Shown piece by piece: positions 8,802 to 17,347 of a DNA stretch of 64,000 bases (position 1 is its first letter; the number at the start of each line of letters is the position of its first letter). The translations under genes and the position numbers were made by a program. Source of the stretch: Candidatus Aminicenantota bacterium (GTDB lineage: Bacteria > Acidobacteriota > Aminicenantia > Aminicenantales > UBA4085); NCBI GenBank assembly GCA_003141555.1, contig PLMN01000005.1, forward strand, positions 1-64,000, written 5' to 3'. The notes beneath the pieces are model-generated. The model saw only the letters and a program-made list of their open reading frames with translations. It was not told where the DNA came from and made no database searches.

Positions 8802-10568
8802 ATGGACAACCCGCGTTTCCATCAAAATCCGGGGAGCTTTTTTATCATCGCCTGCCTCGGGCTCGTCCTTCTGGCGGGGATCCGCTGTTCCGCGCCGGCA
8901 TCGCCCGCGGCCAAGCTCAAATTCGCCGTCACCCTTCCGGCGGAGGGGACGCCCGGGCCGCTCGACGGCCGGGTCATGCTTCTCATCTCGAAGAACGGCG
9001 AGGGCGAGCCCCGCTTCCAGATCTCGGACAACGAGAAGACGCAGCTCATCTTCGGCGTAGACGTCGACGGGCTCGCGCCCGGCCGGGCCGCCGTGATCGA
9101 TGCCGCGGCCTTCGGCTATCCGCTGCCGAGCATCGCCGAAATCCCGGCCGGGGAATACTACGTCCAGGCGCTCCTCAACGTCTACGAGACGTTCCACAGG
9201 GCCGACGGGCGCATGGTCAAGCTGCCGATCGACCAGGGCGAGGGCCAGCACTGGAACACCAAGCCGGGCAACCGCTACTCCGCCCCCCGGAAAATCGCCC
9301 TCGACCCGAAGAAAAGCGAGACGATTGCTCTCGCCCTCGACAAGGTGATCCCGCCCCTCCCCCGCCCCAAGGACACGAAATACATCCGGCACGAGCGGAT
9401 CCAGAGCAAGCTCCTGTCCGACTTCTGGGGCCGGCCGATGGAGATCGGCGCCTGCGTCCTCCTCCCCGAAGGGTTTGATACCCATCCCCAAGCTCATTAT
9501 CCGCTGATCATCTATCACGGCCATTTCCCGGCCACGTTCGAGGGATTCAGGGAAGAGCCGCCCGATCCAAACCTGAAGCCCGACTATAGCGAGCGGTTCC
9601 ATGTCGCCGGCTACAACAGGACCCAAGAGGAGTACGCCTACCAATTCTTCAAGGACTGGACCGGACCGAATTTTCCGCGGGCCATCGTCATCGAGATCCA
9701 GCACGCCAATCCCTACTATGACGATTCCTACGCCGTGAACTCGGCCAACCTCGGTCCCTACGGCGACGCCATCGTCCGGGAGCTCATCCCCGCCATCGAG
9801 AAGAAATACCGCGGGATCGGGCAGGGTTGGGCGCGCTTCCTCTACGGCGGCTCGACCGGCGGCTGGGAAGCGCTCGCCTCGCAGGTCTTCTACCCGGATG
9901 AGTTCAACGGCTGCTACGCGGCCTGCCCCGATCCGATCGATTTCCGGGCCTATACCATCGTCAACATCTATGATCACAAGAACGCCTACTACCAGGACGC
10001 CGACTGGAAGAAGACGCCCCGCCCGGGCCTGCGCAATTACCTCGGCGAGGTGGCCACGACCCTCGAGCAGGCGAACCACCGCGAGCTGGCGATCGCCACC
10101 CACGGCCGCTCGGGCGAGCAGTGGGACATCTGGCAGGCGGTCTTCGGGCCGGTCGGCGAGGACGGCTATCCGAAGCCGATCTGGGACAAGGTGACGGGTG
10201 TCATCGATCCGGCGGTGGCCCAGTATTGGAAGGAGCATTACGATCTCGGCTATATCCTCCAGCGCGACTGGAAGACGCTCGGGCCGAAGCTCCAGGGCAA
10301 GATCCACATCTACGTCGGCGACATGGACAACTACTATCTCAACAACGCCGTTTATCTCATGGAGTCGTTCCTGGAGAGCACGAAGGACCCGTATTACGCC
10401 GGGGAAGTGAAATATGGGGACCGGGCCGAGCACTGCTGGAACGGAGATCCGACCCGGCCGAACGCCTTATCGCGCCTCCGCTATCATCAGATGTACATTC
10501 CCAGGTCCGTGGAGCGCATGCTCAAGACCGCGCCGCTCGGCGCCGATTTAAAGAGCTGGCGATATTAG
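8802..10568 (+). CDS. Secreted esterase-like alpha/beta hydrolase
   Basis: Protein of 588 residues with an N-terminal hydrophobic segment (about 14-28) followed by Cys-30; export is likely but the lipobox is poor. An N-terminal beta-rich region (30-200) precedes an alpha/beta hydrolase domain resembling enterochelin esterase/YbbA-like putative esterases. The nucleophile elbow is YGGSTGGWEA; DMDNYYLNNAVYLME and YGDRAEHCWNG near the C-terminus could supply the acid and histidine. GGAGG at 8791-8795 precedes the ATG. It is the last gene of the operon. The substrate cannot be read from sequence. Confidence 0.72.
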   Translation: MDNPRFHQNPGSFFIIACLGLVLLAGIRCSAPASPAAKLKFAVTLPAEGTPGPLDGRVMLLISKNGEGEPRFQISDNEKTQLIFGVDVDGLAPGRAAVIDAAAFGYPLPSIAEIPAGEYYVQALLNVYETFHRADGRMVKLPIDQGEGQHWNTKPGNRYSAPRKIALDPKKSETIALALDKVIPPLPRPKDTKYIRHERIQSKLLSDFWGRPMEIGACVLLPEGFDTHPQAHYPLIIYHGHFPATFEGFREEPPDPNLKPDYSERFHVAGYNRTQEEYAYQFFKDWTGPNFPRAIVIEIQHANPYYDDSYAVNSANLGPYGDAIVRELIPAIEKKYRGIGQGWARFLYGGSTGGWEALASQVFYPDEFNGCYAACPDPIDFRAYTIVNIYDHKNAYYQDADWKKTPRPGLRNYLGEVATTLEQANHRELAIATHGRSGEQWDIWQAVFGPVGEDGYPKPIWDKVTGVIDPAVAQYWKEHYDLGYILQRDWKTLGPKLQGKIHIYVGDMDNYYLNNAVYLMESFLESTKDPYYAGEVKYGDRAEHCWNGDPTRPNALSRLRYHQMYIPRSVERMLKTAPLGADLKSWRY

Positions 10569-10640
10569 GATCGCGGCGGAACGAATATTAGGCTGAGGAT
10601 TCCGGGGCCAAAGACCGCCCGAATCCTCGTTCGAGATCCA

Positions 10641-10754
10641 TCAAGAGGACGACTTGGCGAAGCCGTGGAACCGGCGGGACCGGATCGAGACGGTCCAGGA
10701 AAACCAGGCGATCAGCGCCGACCCGGCCGCGAAATAGATCCAGAGAGATCTCAT
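10641..10754 (-). CDS. 37-residue single-pass membrane peptide
   Basis: A short minus-strand ORF encodes a peptide starting MRSLWIYFAAGSALIAWF, with one hydrophobic helix (residues 4-22) followed by a basic tail (RSRRFHGFAKSSS). It begins 21 bases after the aminotransferase stop, so it would be the second gene of that transcript. A GGAG lies very close (2 bases) to the ATG, so the ribosome site is not convincing. The shape resembles CcmD-like small membrane proteins, but I do not assign that function. Confidence 0.4.
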   Translation of the reverse strand: MRSLWIYFAAGSALIAWFSWTVSIRSRRFHGFAKSSS

Positions 10755-10775
10755 GGCTCCGGCGCCGCGTTTCTC

Positions 10776-11864
10776 CTAAAGGGTGTACTTGTAGACCGTC
10801 ATGCCCGCGACCGGTTTGGCCGCGCCGCGGTAAACGTTCCAATAGTATTCTTTCGCTTCGGCCAGCTTCGCATAAAGCGGATGCTCCGTATCGGGCGTGT
10901 GCGCGCCTTGGATGTGGCCCCTGCCGTCGACGAAGACGAGCTTCGCACACCGGTTGAGAATGCCCGCCGTCCCGACGCTGCACACGGCCACGAGCTCGTT
11001 CACCCGCGTCCGGGCCTTGAGCTCGCCGTACGTCAGGGGCCGCTCCTCGACCTTCACCCCCATGTCCCTGAGGATGGCGGTGATGCCCTGGATGGTGACC
11101 GACGGCAGGATGAGATTGCTCTCCGGGATCTTGACGACCGTCCCGTCGCGGAGGGCGAAGAGGCAGCAGGATGAATCCCACTCGGTCACGCACCGCTCGT
11201 CGAGAGGCAGATGGAGCTCGTCGTCGAGGAACAAGGCCGCGGCGGCCTCGGGCACGATTCGCTTGGCCTCCTCGATGGCCTTGACGCTCATCAGATAGTT
11301 GATTCCCAGCTTGAGGCAGCCGGTCTTGTTCGCGCCCACGGCCCGGACGAGGTTCGGGATGACGACGCCGCCGAACGGCTCGCCGAGGTAGCGGTCATAG
11401 CGGTTGACGCCCGCCCGGATCGAAGGCCTGGCCGGAAACGTGACCCCGATCGATTGCTCCTCGTCCACGGTGAACGGGCGGAGATAGCCCTGGGTGCCGA
11501 GGGTCGCCATCGCCTCGAAGAACGGCCGCATTTCCGGCTCGCGGAAATAGCGGTGGATGAACAGGGTTTCCAGGTCCTCGACGGAGGGGATGAGATGCTC
11601 CATGTCCCTTCCCAGGTTGAAAGCCATGCCCTTCCGAAACCGCTCGAGGTTCATGTGCCAGTTCAGGAACACGACTTCGAGACCGCCGTCGGCCTGCTTC
11701 CGGCAGAAAAAGCGGATGCCCTCGAAGGTCAGGAACAAGGCATAGTGGATCGACCGGGACACGGCGAAGACCTTGGCGTCGGCCGGGAGCAGTTCGTAAT
11801 CCCGCTCCACGAGCCCGAAGCGCATCTGCCTTTCGGCCCATTGAATGCCCTCGAATTTCGCCAT
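10776..11864 (-). CDS. Class IV PLP aminotransferase, branched-chain aminotransferase-like
   Basis: Protein of 362 residues with the fold-type IV BCAT pattern. The PLP lysine is probably K185 in LKLGINY, matching the BCAT K-x-G-x-N-Y motif. Later come NLILPSVTIQGI (BCAT equivalent LPGITR) and SVGTAGIL (equivalent GTAA). The usual S-E-x-G-x-N-x-F segment is altered to TEWDSSCCLF, so the substrate may not be a branched-chain 2-oxo acid. The N-terminal region (1-110) is longer than in IlvE. ATG at 11864 follows AAAGGAGG with good spacing. Confidence 0.78.
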   Translation of the reverse strand: MAKFEGIQWAERQMRFGLVERDYELLPADAKVFAVSRSIHYALFLTFEGIRFFCRKQADGGLEVVFLNWHMNLERFRKGMAFNLGRDMEHLIPSVEDLETLFIHRYFREPEMRPFFEAMATLGTQGYLRPFTVDEEQSIGVTFPARPSIRAGVNRYDRYLGEPFGGVVIPNLVRAVGANKTGCLKLGINYLMSVKAIEEAKRIVPEAAAALFLDDELHLPLDERCVTEWDSSCCLFALRDGTVVKIPESNLILPSVTIQGITAILRDMGVKVEERPLTYGELKARTRVNELVAVCSVGTAGILNRCAKLVFVDGRGHIQGAHTPDTEHPLYAKLAEAKEYYWNVYRGAAKPVAGMTVYKYTL

Positions 11865-12045
11865 GACGGTCCTCCTTTGCTGTTTCCGGATCGAGCCGCG
11901 AGCCGTCGAGGCAGAGGCGAATCCCCGGGAAAGCCCGGCGCCCCGGCCGGCCCGTTCATCGCGGACGCCGTCGAACGGAGAGATTACTGTATCACATTCC
12001 CGGCGGGCCGCGTCAACCCGGCCGGCCGCCGGAGCGGGGATGGTT

Positions 12046-12075
12046 TTGACAAGCCCTCAGCTCTTTGCATAAAAT
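12046..12075 (+). promoter_or_regulatory. Sigma-70-like promoter
   Basis: TTGACA (12046-12051), an 18-bp spacer and TAAAAT (12070-12075). It lies upstream of the small barrel-like protein at 12112, whose AAGGAGG ribosome site lies near 12101. Confidence 0.55.
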
Positions 12076-12111
12076 AAAGGTATAATTGTTTATTGTCGGC
12101 AAGGAGGCTCG

Positions 12112-12588
12112 ATGAAAAAACTCACGATCCTGGCTCTGGTCGGCGCGGCGCTTCTACTGGCCGCCGTTCCCCGTCTCTCCGCCCAGACCGAAGTCTCCCT
12201 CAACTTCGGCGTCGTCACGGACAAATCGTTCTCCTTCAACCCATTCCTGTGGACGGGCGGTATGACCGTCGATATCTTCCTTGGCCCCAACCTGTCATTG
12301 AGCCCCGAAGGCTTTATCATCGTCCACAATTTTAATTTCGGCGGGTTCTTCGTGGCGCCCGCCGTCCTTTTGAATTTCCAGGGCCCTGGGTTCTTCATCG
12401 GCGCCGGACTGACCAAATGGTGGCTGGTTGGCTCCGACGTGGGGGGATCGTATTCTTCGGACGTCGCCTTGAAGATGAACCTCGGATTCAAGGGCTCCAA
12501 CTATAGGTTTACCGTGTTCGCCGTCACTCCCTTCACGGATTTCCTCAAGGAGCCGGTTCTCGGCGCGACCTTCGGTTTCTTCTGGTAG
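12112..12588 (+). CDS. Small outer-membrane beta-barrel-like protein
   Basis: Protein of 158 residues with a clear signal peptide (MKKLTILALVGAALLLAAV, cleavage near SAQ-T). The mature part alternates hydrophobic and polar residues, is rich in Gly and Phe, and ends GATFGFFW, an aromatic C-terminus typical of outer-membrane barrels. About eight short strands can be drawn. No family name is assigned. It has its own promoter and a strong Shine-Dalgarno sequence. Confidence 0.65.
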   Translation: MKKLTILALVGAALLLAAVPRLSAQTEVSLNFGVVTDKSFSFNPFLWTGGMTVDIFLGPNLSLSPEGFIIVHNFNFGGFFVAPAVLLNFQGPGFFIGAGLTKWWLVGSDVGGSYSSDVALKMNLGFKGSNYRFTVFAVTPFTDFLKEPVLGATFGFFW

Positions 12589-12613
12589 GCCGCCGCGGCG
12601 CCCCCTATTTTTC

Positions 12614-12642
12614 TTGACAACAGAAAACGAGGAATGTATACT
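12614..12642 (+). promoter_or_regulatory. Strong sigma-70-like promoter
   Basis: TTGACA (12614-12619), an exact 17-bp spacer and TATACT (12637-12642). It lies 54 bases before the ATG at 12696, giving a leader of roughly 45 bases. Confidence 0.65.
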
Positions 12643-12695
12643 CTCCATATCGGATTTATAGGTATTGGCGATTTTTATCGCCGGAAAGAGGAATA

Positions 12696-13055
12696 ATGTT
12701 CAAGAAAATCGCTTTCGTCGCGGCCTTCGGGCTCCTCCTGTTGACGGCCGGTTTCGCCCAGAACAAGGCCCTGGACTTTGTTCTTCACAACGCCACCGGC
12801 GCGACCATCCACGCCATCCACATTTCCCCGGCCGATAAGGACAGCTGGGAGGAGAACATCCTCCACACCGACACGCTCGCCGACGGCGCATCCGTTCACA
12901 TTCAGTTCGGCCCCCATGAAACGGCCGCGGCCTGGGACCTCAAGGTCGGCGATGCCGTGGGCACGGGCCTGGTTTGGCATGGCCTGCACCTCCCCACGAT
13001 CAACGAGCTGACGCTCAAGATCGTCGATGGCAAACCCATCGCCGAGATCAAGTAA
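12696..13055 (+). CDS. Small exported protein of unknown function
   Basis: Protein of 119 residues with a signal peptide (MFKKIAFVAAFGLLLLTAGFA, cleavage before QNK). The mature 98 residues contain HNATGATIHAIHIS and the C-terminal pattern WDLKVGDAVGTGLVWHGLHL. From memory, proteins with this shape are sometimes labelled argininosuccinate lyase in databases; nothing here supports that enzyme, which is about 450 residues long. A likely role is a small periplasmic binding or structural protein. GAGGAA precedes the ATG. Confidence 0.65.
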   Translation: MFKKIAFVAAFGLLLLTAGFAQNKALDFVLHNATGATIHAIHISPADKDSWEENILHTDTLADGASVHIQFGPHETAAAWDLKVGDAVGTGLVWHGLHLPTINELTLKIVDGKPIAEIK

Positions 13056-13093
13056 TCGCTTAGATCGATCGTTTCGACACAGAGTACCGGTCC

Positions 13094-15076
13094 ATGAGGG
13101 ATTTACGCATCCCGAGAAGTCTCCGTCTGGCCAGCCTCCTCCTTTGTCTGGTGATTGCGGCAGGAACGGCCGCAACTCCGGCGAGTCCGGAAAACCGCGG
13201 CCCCGCGCCCCAAGCCCCAGCGCGCGCGGGATGGACATTTCTGTTGTTCAGTATGGCGGATTGCAATCTCGAAGCGCCGATGCTGGAAAATCTAAGGGAA
13301 ATGGCGGACGTCGGATCGAACGAGGACGTCAATTTTGTCGTTCTCATCGACCGGGCGGCCGGCTACACGGATGAGCCGCTCCTCAACATCAAGGATTTCA
13401 CCACCGCGAAATATCTCGTGGCCCAAAAGGGGAGCTTCCGGGAGATTAAGGACCTGGGCGAGCTCGACATGGGCGATCCGCGCAATCTCGCGGATTTCAT
13501 CACCTGGGGCGTGACCAATTTCCCCGCCCGGAAGTTCGCCCTGGTTTTCTCCGATCATGGGGGGGCCTGGCCGGGCTTCGGCGGCGACGAATCGACGGAG
13601 AACGGCAATTCCCTGGACATGGGGAAGTTCAAGCAAGCCCTGTCCCAGGGATTGAAGCGGTCCGGCCTGCCGAAATTCGACCTCATCGGCTTCGACGCCT
13701 GCCTCATGCAAACCCTGGAAACGGCCGCGACATTCCGGCCTTATGCCGATTATTTCCTCGCCTCTGAGGAGACGGAGCCCGGCCACGGTTGGGACTATCG
13801 CAGCCTCCGGATCCTCCGGGACAACCCCGACGCCTCGCCCGTCCAGCTGGGGAAGGCGATCATCGACGGCTTCGAGGGCGCGGCCAAGAAAAACGAGACC
13901 GCCAACGAGATCACGCTCTCGCTGTTGGACTTGAGCAAGCTCGCCCGGATCGAAGGCCTGATCAAGGACCTCCGCGTCCAGGCCGACGGGGCTATCAAGG
14001 CCAACAGCGCCGATCTCGGACGGGCGCGGGCCAAAACGAACGCCTATGGGAAAAACCCGGATCCGGCCGGCTGTGTCAACACCATCGACGTGGGCCATTT
14101 CGCATCGCTTCTCGAAAAGAACGACCCCCAATTCGCGCCCGTGTGCGACAAGATCCGGAGCGCCATCTCCGAGGCCGTCCTCTACATGAAGAACGGCGCC
14201 GGGCAGAGGAACTCGACCGGCCTGGCCGCCTATTTCCCCGACAAGAAAAAATATTATGAGGCGGATTACGAGCAGTTGCCGGAAGCCGGAGTCTGGCGGG
14301 ATTTGCTGCATTCTTATTATGGGGCCGGCGCGGCGTTGCCTCCGGAAGAACACGCCGATTTGACCAATACGGACGACCTGGCCGAAGTCGGGATCGACGA
14401 GTCCGGAAACGTCGAGATCTCCGGGAAAATCTCGGAAGCCTCGTTGAAGAACATCGTCGACGTCACCCTCCAGTTCGGCCTGGTCGCCGGGGACGACATT
14501 TTCATCCTCGGCGACATGACGGGCGATTTTTCGGAGGACCGGATCGCCTCCGGATCCTACCCCCTGGAAATCATGTTCATCAAGGACGGGAACAAGAAGG
14601 CCTACGGGTACATCAGCTATGTCCTGGACGGCGACGAGCTCGAAATCAGCATGCCCTTCCACTATTACCCGCCGGGAAGCAGGAAATTCCTGGAGGCCTT
14701 CGCCCTCATCTCCGGCAACGTGAAGGATCCTGATGAAAATTGGGAACAGGTCTACTATGTCGAGGAAGGCGATGGGAACTACGGCGAATTGGAGCTCGAG
14801 GAGGGAGGCCGGGTGGTCCCGATCCTCCTCAAGCTGGCCAAGGCCGACGCGAAGGTCCAGGACGACGTCTGGGTGGAAACCGAGCCGGTCAAATTCAACG
14901 CCAAGAAGGACCTGTCCATCGATTTTGAAAAGCTGGGAGGCGGGGAGACGATCTATCTCCAGTTGATCGCCGAGGACTTCGGGGGAAATTCGGACTTCGT
15001 GTATTATCAGGGCCCGATCCCGAAGAAGAAAAACCCGTCTATGGCTTTGCCGGCGGGACGGCACCAACAGCCCTGA
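13094..15076 (+). CDS. Clostripain-family (C11) cysteine peptidase
   Basis: Secreted peptidase of 660 residues with an N-terminal signal peptide (about 1-28). The C11 catalytic dyad is visible: His155 in FSDHGGAW and Cys203 in GFDACLMQT. The catalytic domain covers about 45-420. The C-terminal 230 residues are beta-rich and acidic and lack a recognised domain; they may be a binding or regulatory module. Family members cleave after basic residues. No clear ribosome site precedes ATG 13094. The 3' end overlaps the convergent M1 peptidase gene by 38 bases. Confidence 0.83.
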   Translation: MRDLRIPRSLRLASLLLCLVIAAGTAATPASPENRGPAPQAPARAGWTFLLFSMADCNLEAPMLENLREMADVGSNEDVNFVVLIDRAAGYTDEPLLNIKDFTTAKYLVAQKGSFREIKDLGELDMGDPRNLADFITWGVTNFPARKFALVFSDHGGAWPGFGGDESTENGNSLDMGKFKQALSQGLKRSGLPKFDLIGFDACLMQTLETAATFRPYADYFLASEETEPGHGWDYRSLRILRDNPDASPVQLGKAIIDGFEGAAKKNETANEITLSLLDLSKLARIEGLIKDLRVQADGAIKANSADLGRARAKTNAYGKNPDPAGCVNTIDVGHFASLLEKNDPQFAPVCDKIRSAISEAVLYMKNGAGQRNSTGLAAYFPDKKKYYEADYEQLPEAGVWRDLLHSYYGAGAALPPEEHADLTNTDDLAEVGIDESGNVEISGKISEASLKNIVDVTLQFGLVAGDDIFILGDMTGDFSEDRIASGSYPLEIMFIKDGNKKAYGYISYVLDGDELEISMPFHYYPPGSRKFLEAFALISGNVKDPDENWEQVYYVEEGDGNYGELELEEGGRVVPILLKLAKADAKVQDDVWVETEPVKFNAKKDLSIDFEKLGGGETIYLQLIAEDFGGNSDFVYYQGPIPKKKNPSMALPAGRHQQP

Positions 15077-17198
15077 AGGCCGCTTCGGCGCTCCGCCGGA
15101 GCATGTTGCGCGGCGAGGGCGTTTCCGCGGCTTTCTTGAGAAACGCCCCGGCCGAAGCGTCGCCGGATTTCCCGATGCCCGCCAGGGCCTCGGACTGGGC
15201 CACATAGCTGTCGTCCTTGGCGAAACGCTCCTCGAAGAACGGAACGAGACGCCGGTCCTTGAGGCCGCCCAAGGCGCGCAGGGCCGCCGCCCGCACCTTG
15301 GAGCTTGCGTCCAGGCACCTGTCCTTGAACAGCGGCGCGAACGCCGCCGGGCTCTTGTCCTTCGCCAGGCTTTCGAGGGCCGCCTTCCGGACCGCCCAGA
15401 AAGGGTCGGCCTTTGCCCGCTCGGAGAGCGCCGTCGCGACGCCGGGAGCGTCGAGCCGGACCGCGAGCTCGCCTGCGGCCCCCAGCCGTCCGAGGGCGTC
15501 GTCGCCCTTGACCTGAAAGAGGAGCTCCTCCGTGGAGCGCGCCACGACCGCTTCTTTCAACAGCCAGTTCTCCTCGTCGAAACGGACGAGGAAAGGCCGG
15601 CTATCCGCAGGCAGGGAAAACGTCTCTTCCTTCTTCGAGATCCAGACCCGCTCCGAAACAACCCTGTCCCCGAGGACCAGGCCGATGACGACCGGCGTCC
15701 GGTAGATGGGTACGCCCTTGGACGTATCCTGGGTCTGGACAACCTTCACCTTCACCCGGCCGGCCGGCTCGTCCCAGGACCAACTCACGTCGAAGACAGG
15801 ATGCCCGGCCTTGTAGACCCACTGCTCGAAGAACCAGTCCATGTTCTGCCCGGTAGCTTCCTTGATCGTCCGCATGAGGTCATGCGTGTCCACGCTTTGA
15901 TAGGCGTAGGCGGTCAGGAACTGCTTCAGCGCCCGGAAGAACGGCCCGTCCCCCATCACGAAGCGGAGCATGTGGAGGATCGCCGCCCCCTTGGGGTAGG
16001 AATGGCCGTCCATGATGTCCCAGGGATTGTTGTAGCGATTGAAGACGAGCGGCCGCATGTAGCGCGTCCGGGCCTCCCCCAGGTAGGCGTTCTTCTTGTC
16101 GAGGAGGTTGAGCGCCCCTTCGTCCTCGCCCTGATCGAAGCGCGTCCACAGGTATTCGGCGTACGTGGCGAAGCTCTCGCTCAGCCAGACGTCGGCCCAA
16201 TCCCGCTCGGTGATCAGGTCGCCCCACCACTGATGGGCGAGCTCGTGGGCGATGAGCCCGTCGCTCGGGAAGTCCTGGTCGGCCCGGGCGTCATGGATCA
16301 TACTCCGGCCGAGCATGGTCGCCGATGTGGCTTCCATCCCCCCGCCGTAGCCGGCATAACAGATCTGATCGTATTTCGCCCAGGGGTAATCGACCCCGAA
16401 GGTCCGGGCGTAGAAGTCGATCATCCGAGGCGTCTTCCGGAACGAGCGGGACGCATCGGGCACGTCGTTCTTATCGACCCAATAGTCCACGGGCAGATCG
16501 CCCCGCCGGTCCCGGATGACCTCGAACGGGCCCACGGCCATCATGATGTTATAGGTCGGGAGGGGTTGGTCCATGGACCAGTGAAAGGTTTGCGTCCCCG
16601 CCGCCTTGTCCTCGGTCACCTCGGCCAGCCGGCCGTTCGACAGGACCTTGTCCCCCACCGGGACGGTGGCGATGAGCTCGTCGGTGACCTTGTCGTCCGG
16701 AGCGTCGAAACAGGGGAACCAGCGGCGGGCGTCTTCGGGCCAGCTGTAAGTGTTGATCTGGGCCGGACTGTCGGCGGATTCGGGGACGAATTTGATCCCG
16801 GCTTTGGGCTCGGTGATGACATACTTGACGGTAAACGTGCAGATCTCGCCGTAAGAGAGGGGCCGGCCCGGCAGGACGACGAGCTCCGTCGCCGTCCGCT
16901 CGAATTTCAGGGGCGCGCCGGCGGCGTCCGCGACGGCGGTCACCTCGAAATCGACGGCATCCAGCGCGATCCGGGACAGGTCGTCTTTCAAGGCCGAAAG
17001 GGTCACCGTGTTTTCCCCCCAGACGGTCTTGCGGGGGACGTCGAACCGGAACGCGAGGCGGTAGTGGAGGGCGTCGTAGTCCCGGCTCCGTTCGAAATGC
17101 TCCGGCCGCTGGAAGATGTCGGCCGACGGGGTCTGCCCGGCGGCGAAGAAAGCCGGCAGGAGGACGAGGAGAACAAGGAGACGCGCCAGCCGCTTCAT
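15039..17198 (-). CDS. M1-family zinc aminopeptidase with HEAT-like C-terminus
   Basis: Exported metallopeptidase of 719 residues; the signal peptide is residues 1-21 (ending FFAAGQ). Zinc ligands are His318, His322 (HELAHQWWGD) and Glu341 (LSESFATY), giving HEXXH-X18-E. The exopeptidase motif normally GxMEN reads GGMEA (Glu288-Ala289), so the usual asparagine is missing. Residues about 560-719 form HEAT-like repeats (KAALESLAKDKSPAAFAPLF, RAAALRALGGLKD), as in ERAP-like relatives. The role is probably peptide degradation in the periplasm or outside the cell. It converges with the C11 peptidase gene. Confidence 0.88.
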   Translation of the reverse strand: MKRLARLLVLLVLLPAFFAAGQTPSADIFQRPEHFERSRDYDALHYRLAFRFDVPRKTVWGENTVTLSALKDDLSRIALDAVDFEVTAVADAAGAPLKFERTATELVVLPGRPLSYGEICTFTVKYVITEPKAGIKFVPESADSPAQINTYSWPEDARRWFPCFDAPDDKVTDELIATVPVGDKVLSNGRLAEVTEDKAAGTQTFHWSMDQPLPTYNIMMAVGPFEVIRDRRGDLPVDYWVDKNDVPDASRSFRKTPRMIDFYARTFGVDYPWAKYDQICYAGYGGGMEATSATMLGRSMIHDARADQDFPSDGLIAHELAHQWWGDLITERDWADVWLSESFATYAEYLWTRFDQGEDEGALNLLDKKNAYLGEARTRYMRPLVFNRYNNPWDIMDGHSYPKGAAILHMLRFVMGDGPFFRALKQFLTAYAYQSVDTHDLMRTIKEATGQNMDWFFEQWVYKAGHPVFDVSWSWDEPAGRVKVKVVQTQDTSKGVPIYRTPVVIGLVLGDRVVSERVWISKKEETFSLPADSRPFLVRFDEENWLLKEAVVARSTEELLFQVKGDDALGRLGAAGELAVRLDAPGVATALSERAKADPFWAVRKAALESLAKDKSPAAFAPLFKDRCLDASSKVRAAALRALGGLKDRRLVPFFEERFAKDDSYVAQSEALAGIGKSGDASAGAFLKKAAETPSPRNMLRRSAEAAFRAVGAVPPAKP

Positions 17199-17219
17199 CG
17201 AATTACGCTGTCATTGAGA

Positions 17220-17291
17220 GGAAAAAGGGGACACAGAACCCCGAGGATTGGCCTTCTAAGAGGAGGCTAGCGTTCTGTGTCCCCTTTTTCC
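17220..17291. repeat. REP-like palindrome with GGGGACACAG ends
   Basis: A perfect 20-bp inverted repeat (17220-17239 and 17272-17291) encloses 32 bases. The arms contain AAAAAGGGGACACAGAAC and its complement. The loop holds a second, imperfect stem (GCCTTCT/AGGAGGC). Elements with GGGGACAC/GTGTCCCC ends are widespread REP-type repeats mobilised by Y1 (RAYT) transposases in many bacteria. It lies in the 149-base gap between the M1 and C69 genes. It could also act as a transcription or mRNA-stability hairpin. Confidence 0.7.
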
Positions 17292-17347
17292 GGAGGCCGG
17301 TGGGGCTGGTCGGCGACAGGACCCGCCGAGCAGGCACGTCCCGACCT

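Noticed and set aside
12696-13055. Argininosuccinate lyase label for the 119-residue exported protein
   Set aside because: Far too short, carries a signal peptide and lacks the lyase signature.
13292-15205. 637-codon open frame on the minus strand opposite the clostripain gene
   Set aside because: Low-complexity Arg/Gly/Asp/Val-rich translation with no motifs; it mirrors the real gene in high-GC DNA. The same applies to long frames at 7171-8787, 8694-10433 and 21934-23337 (minus), and to 15801-17270, 17300-18952 and 30665-32554 (plus).
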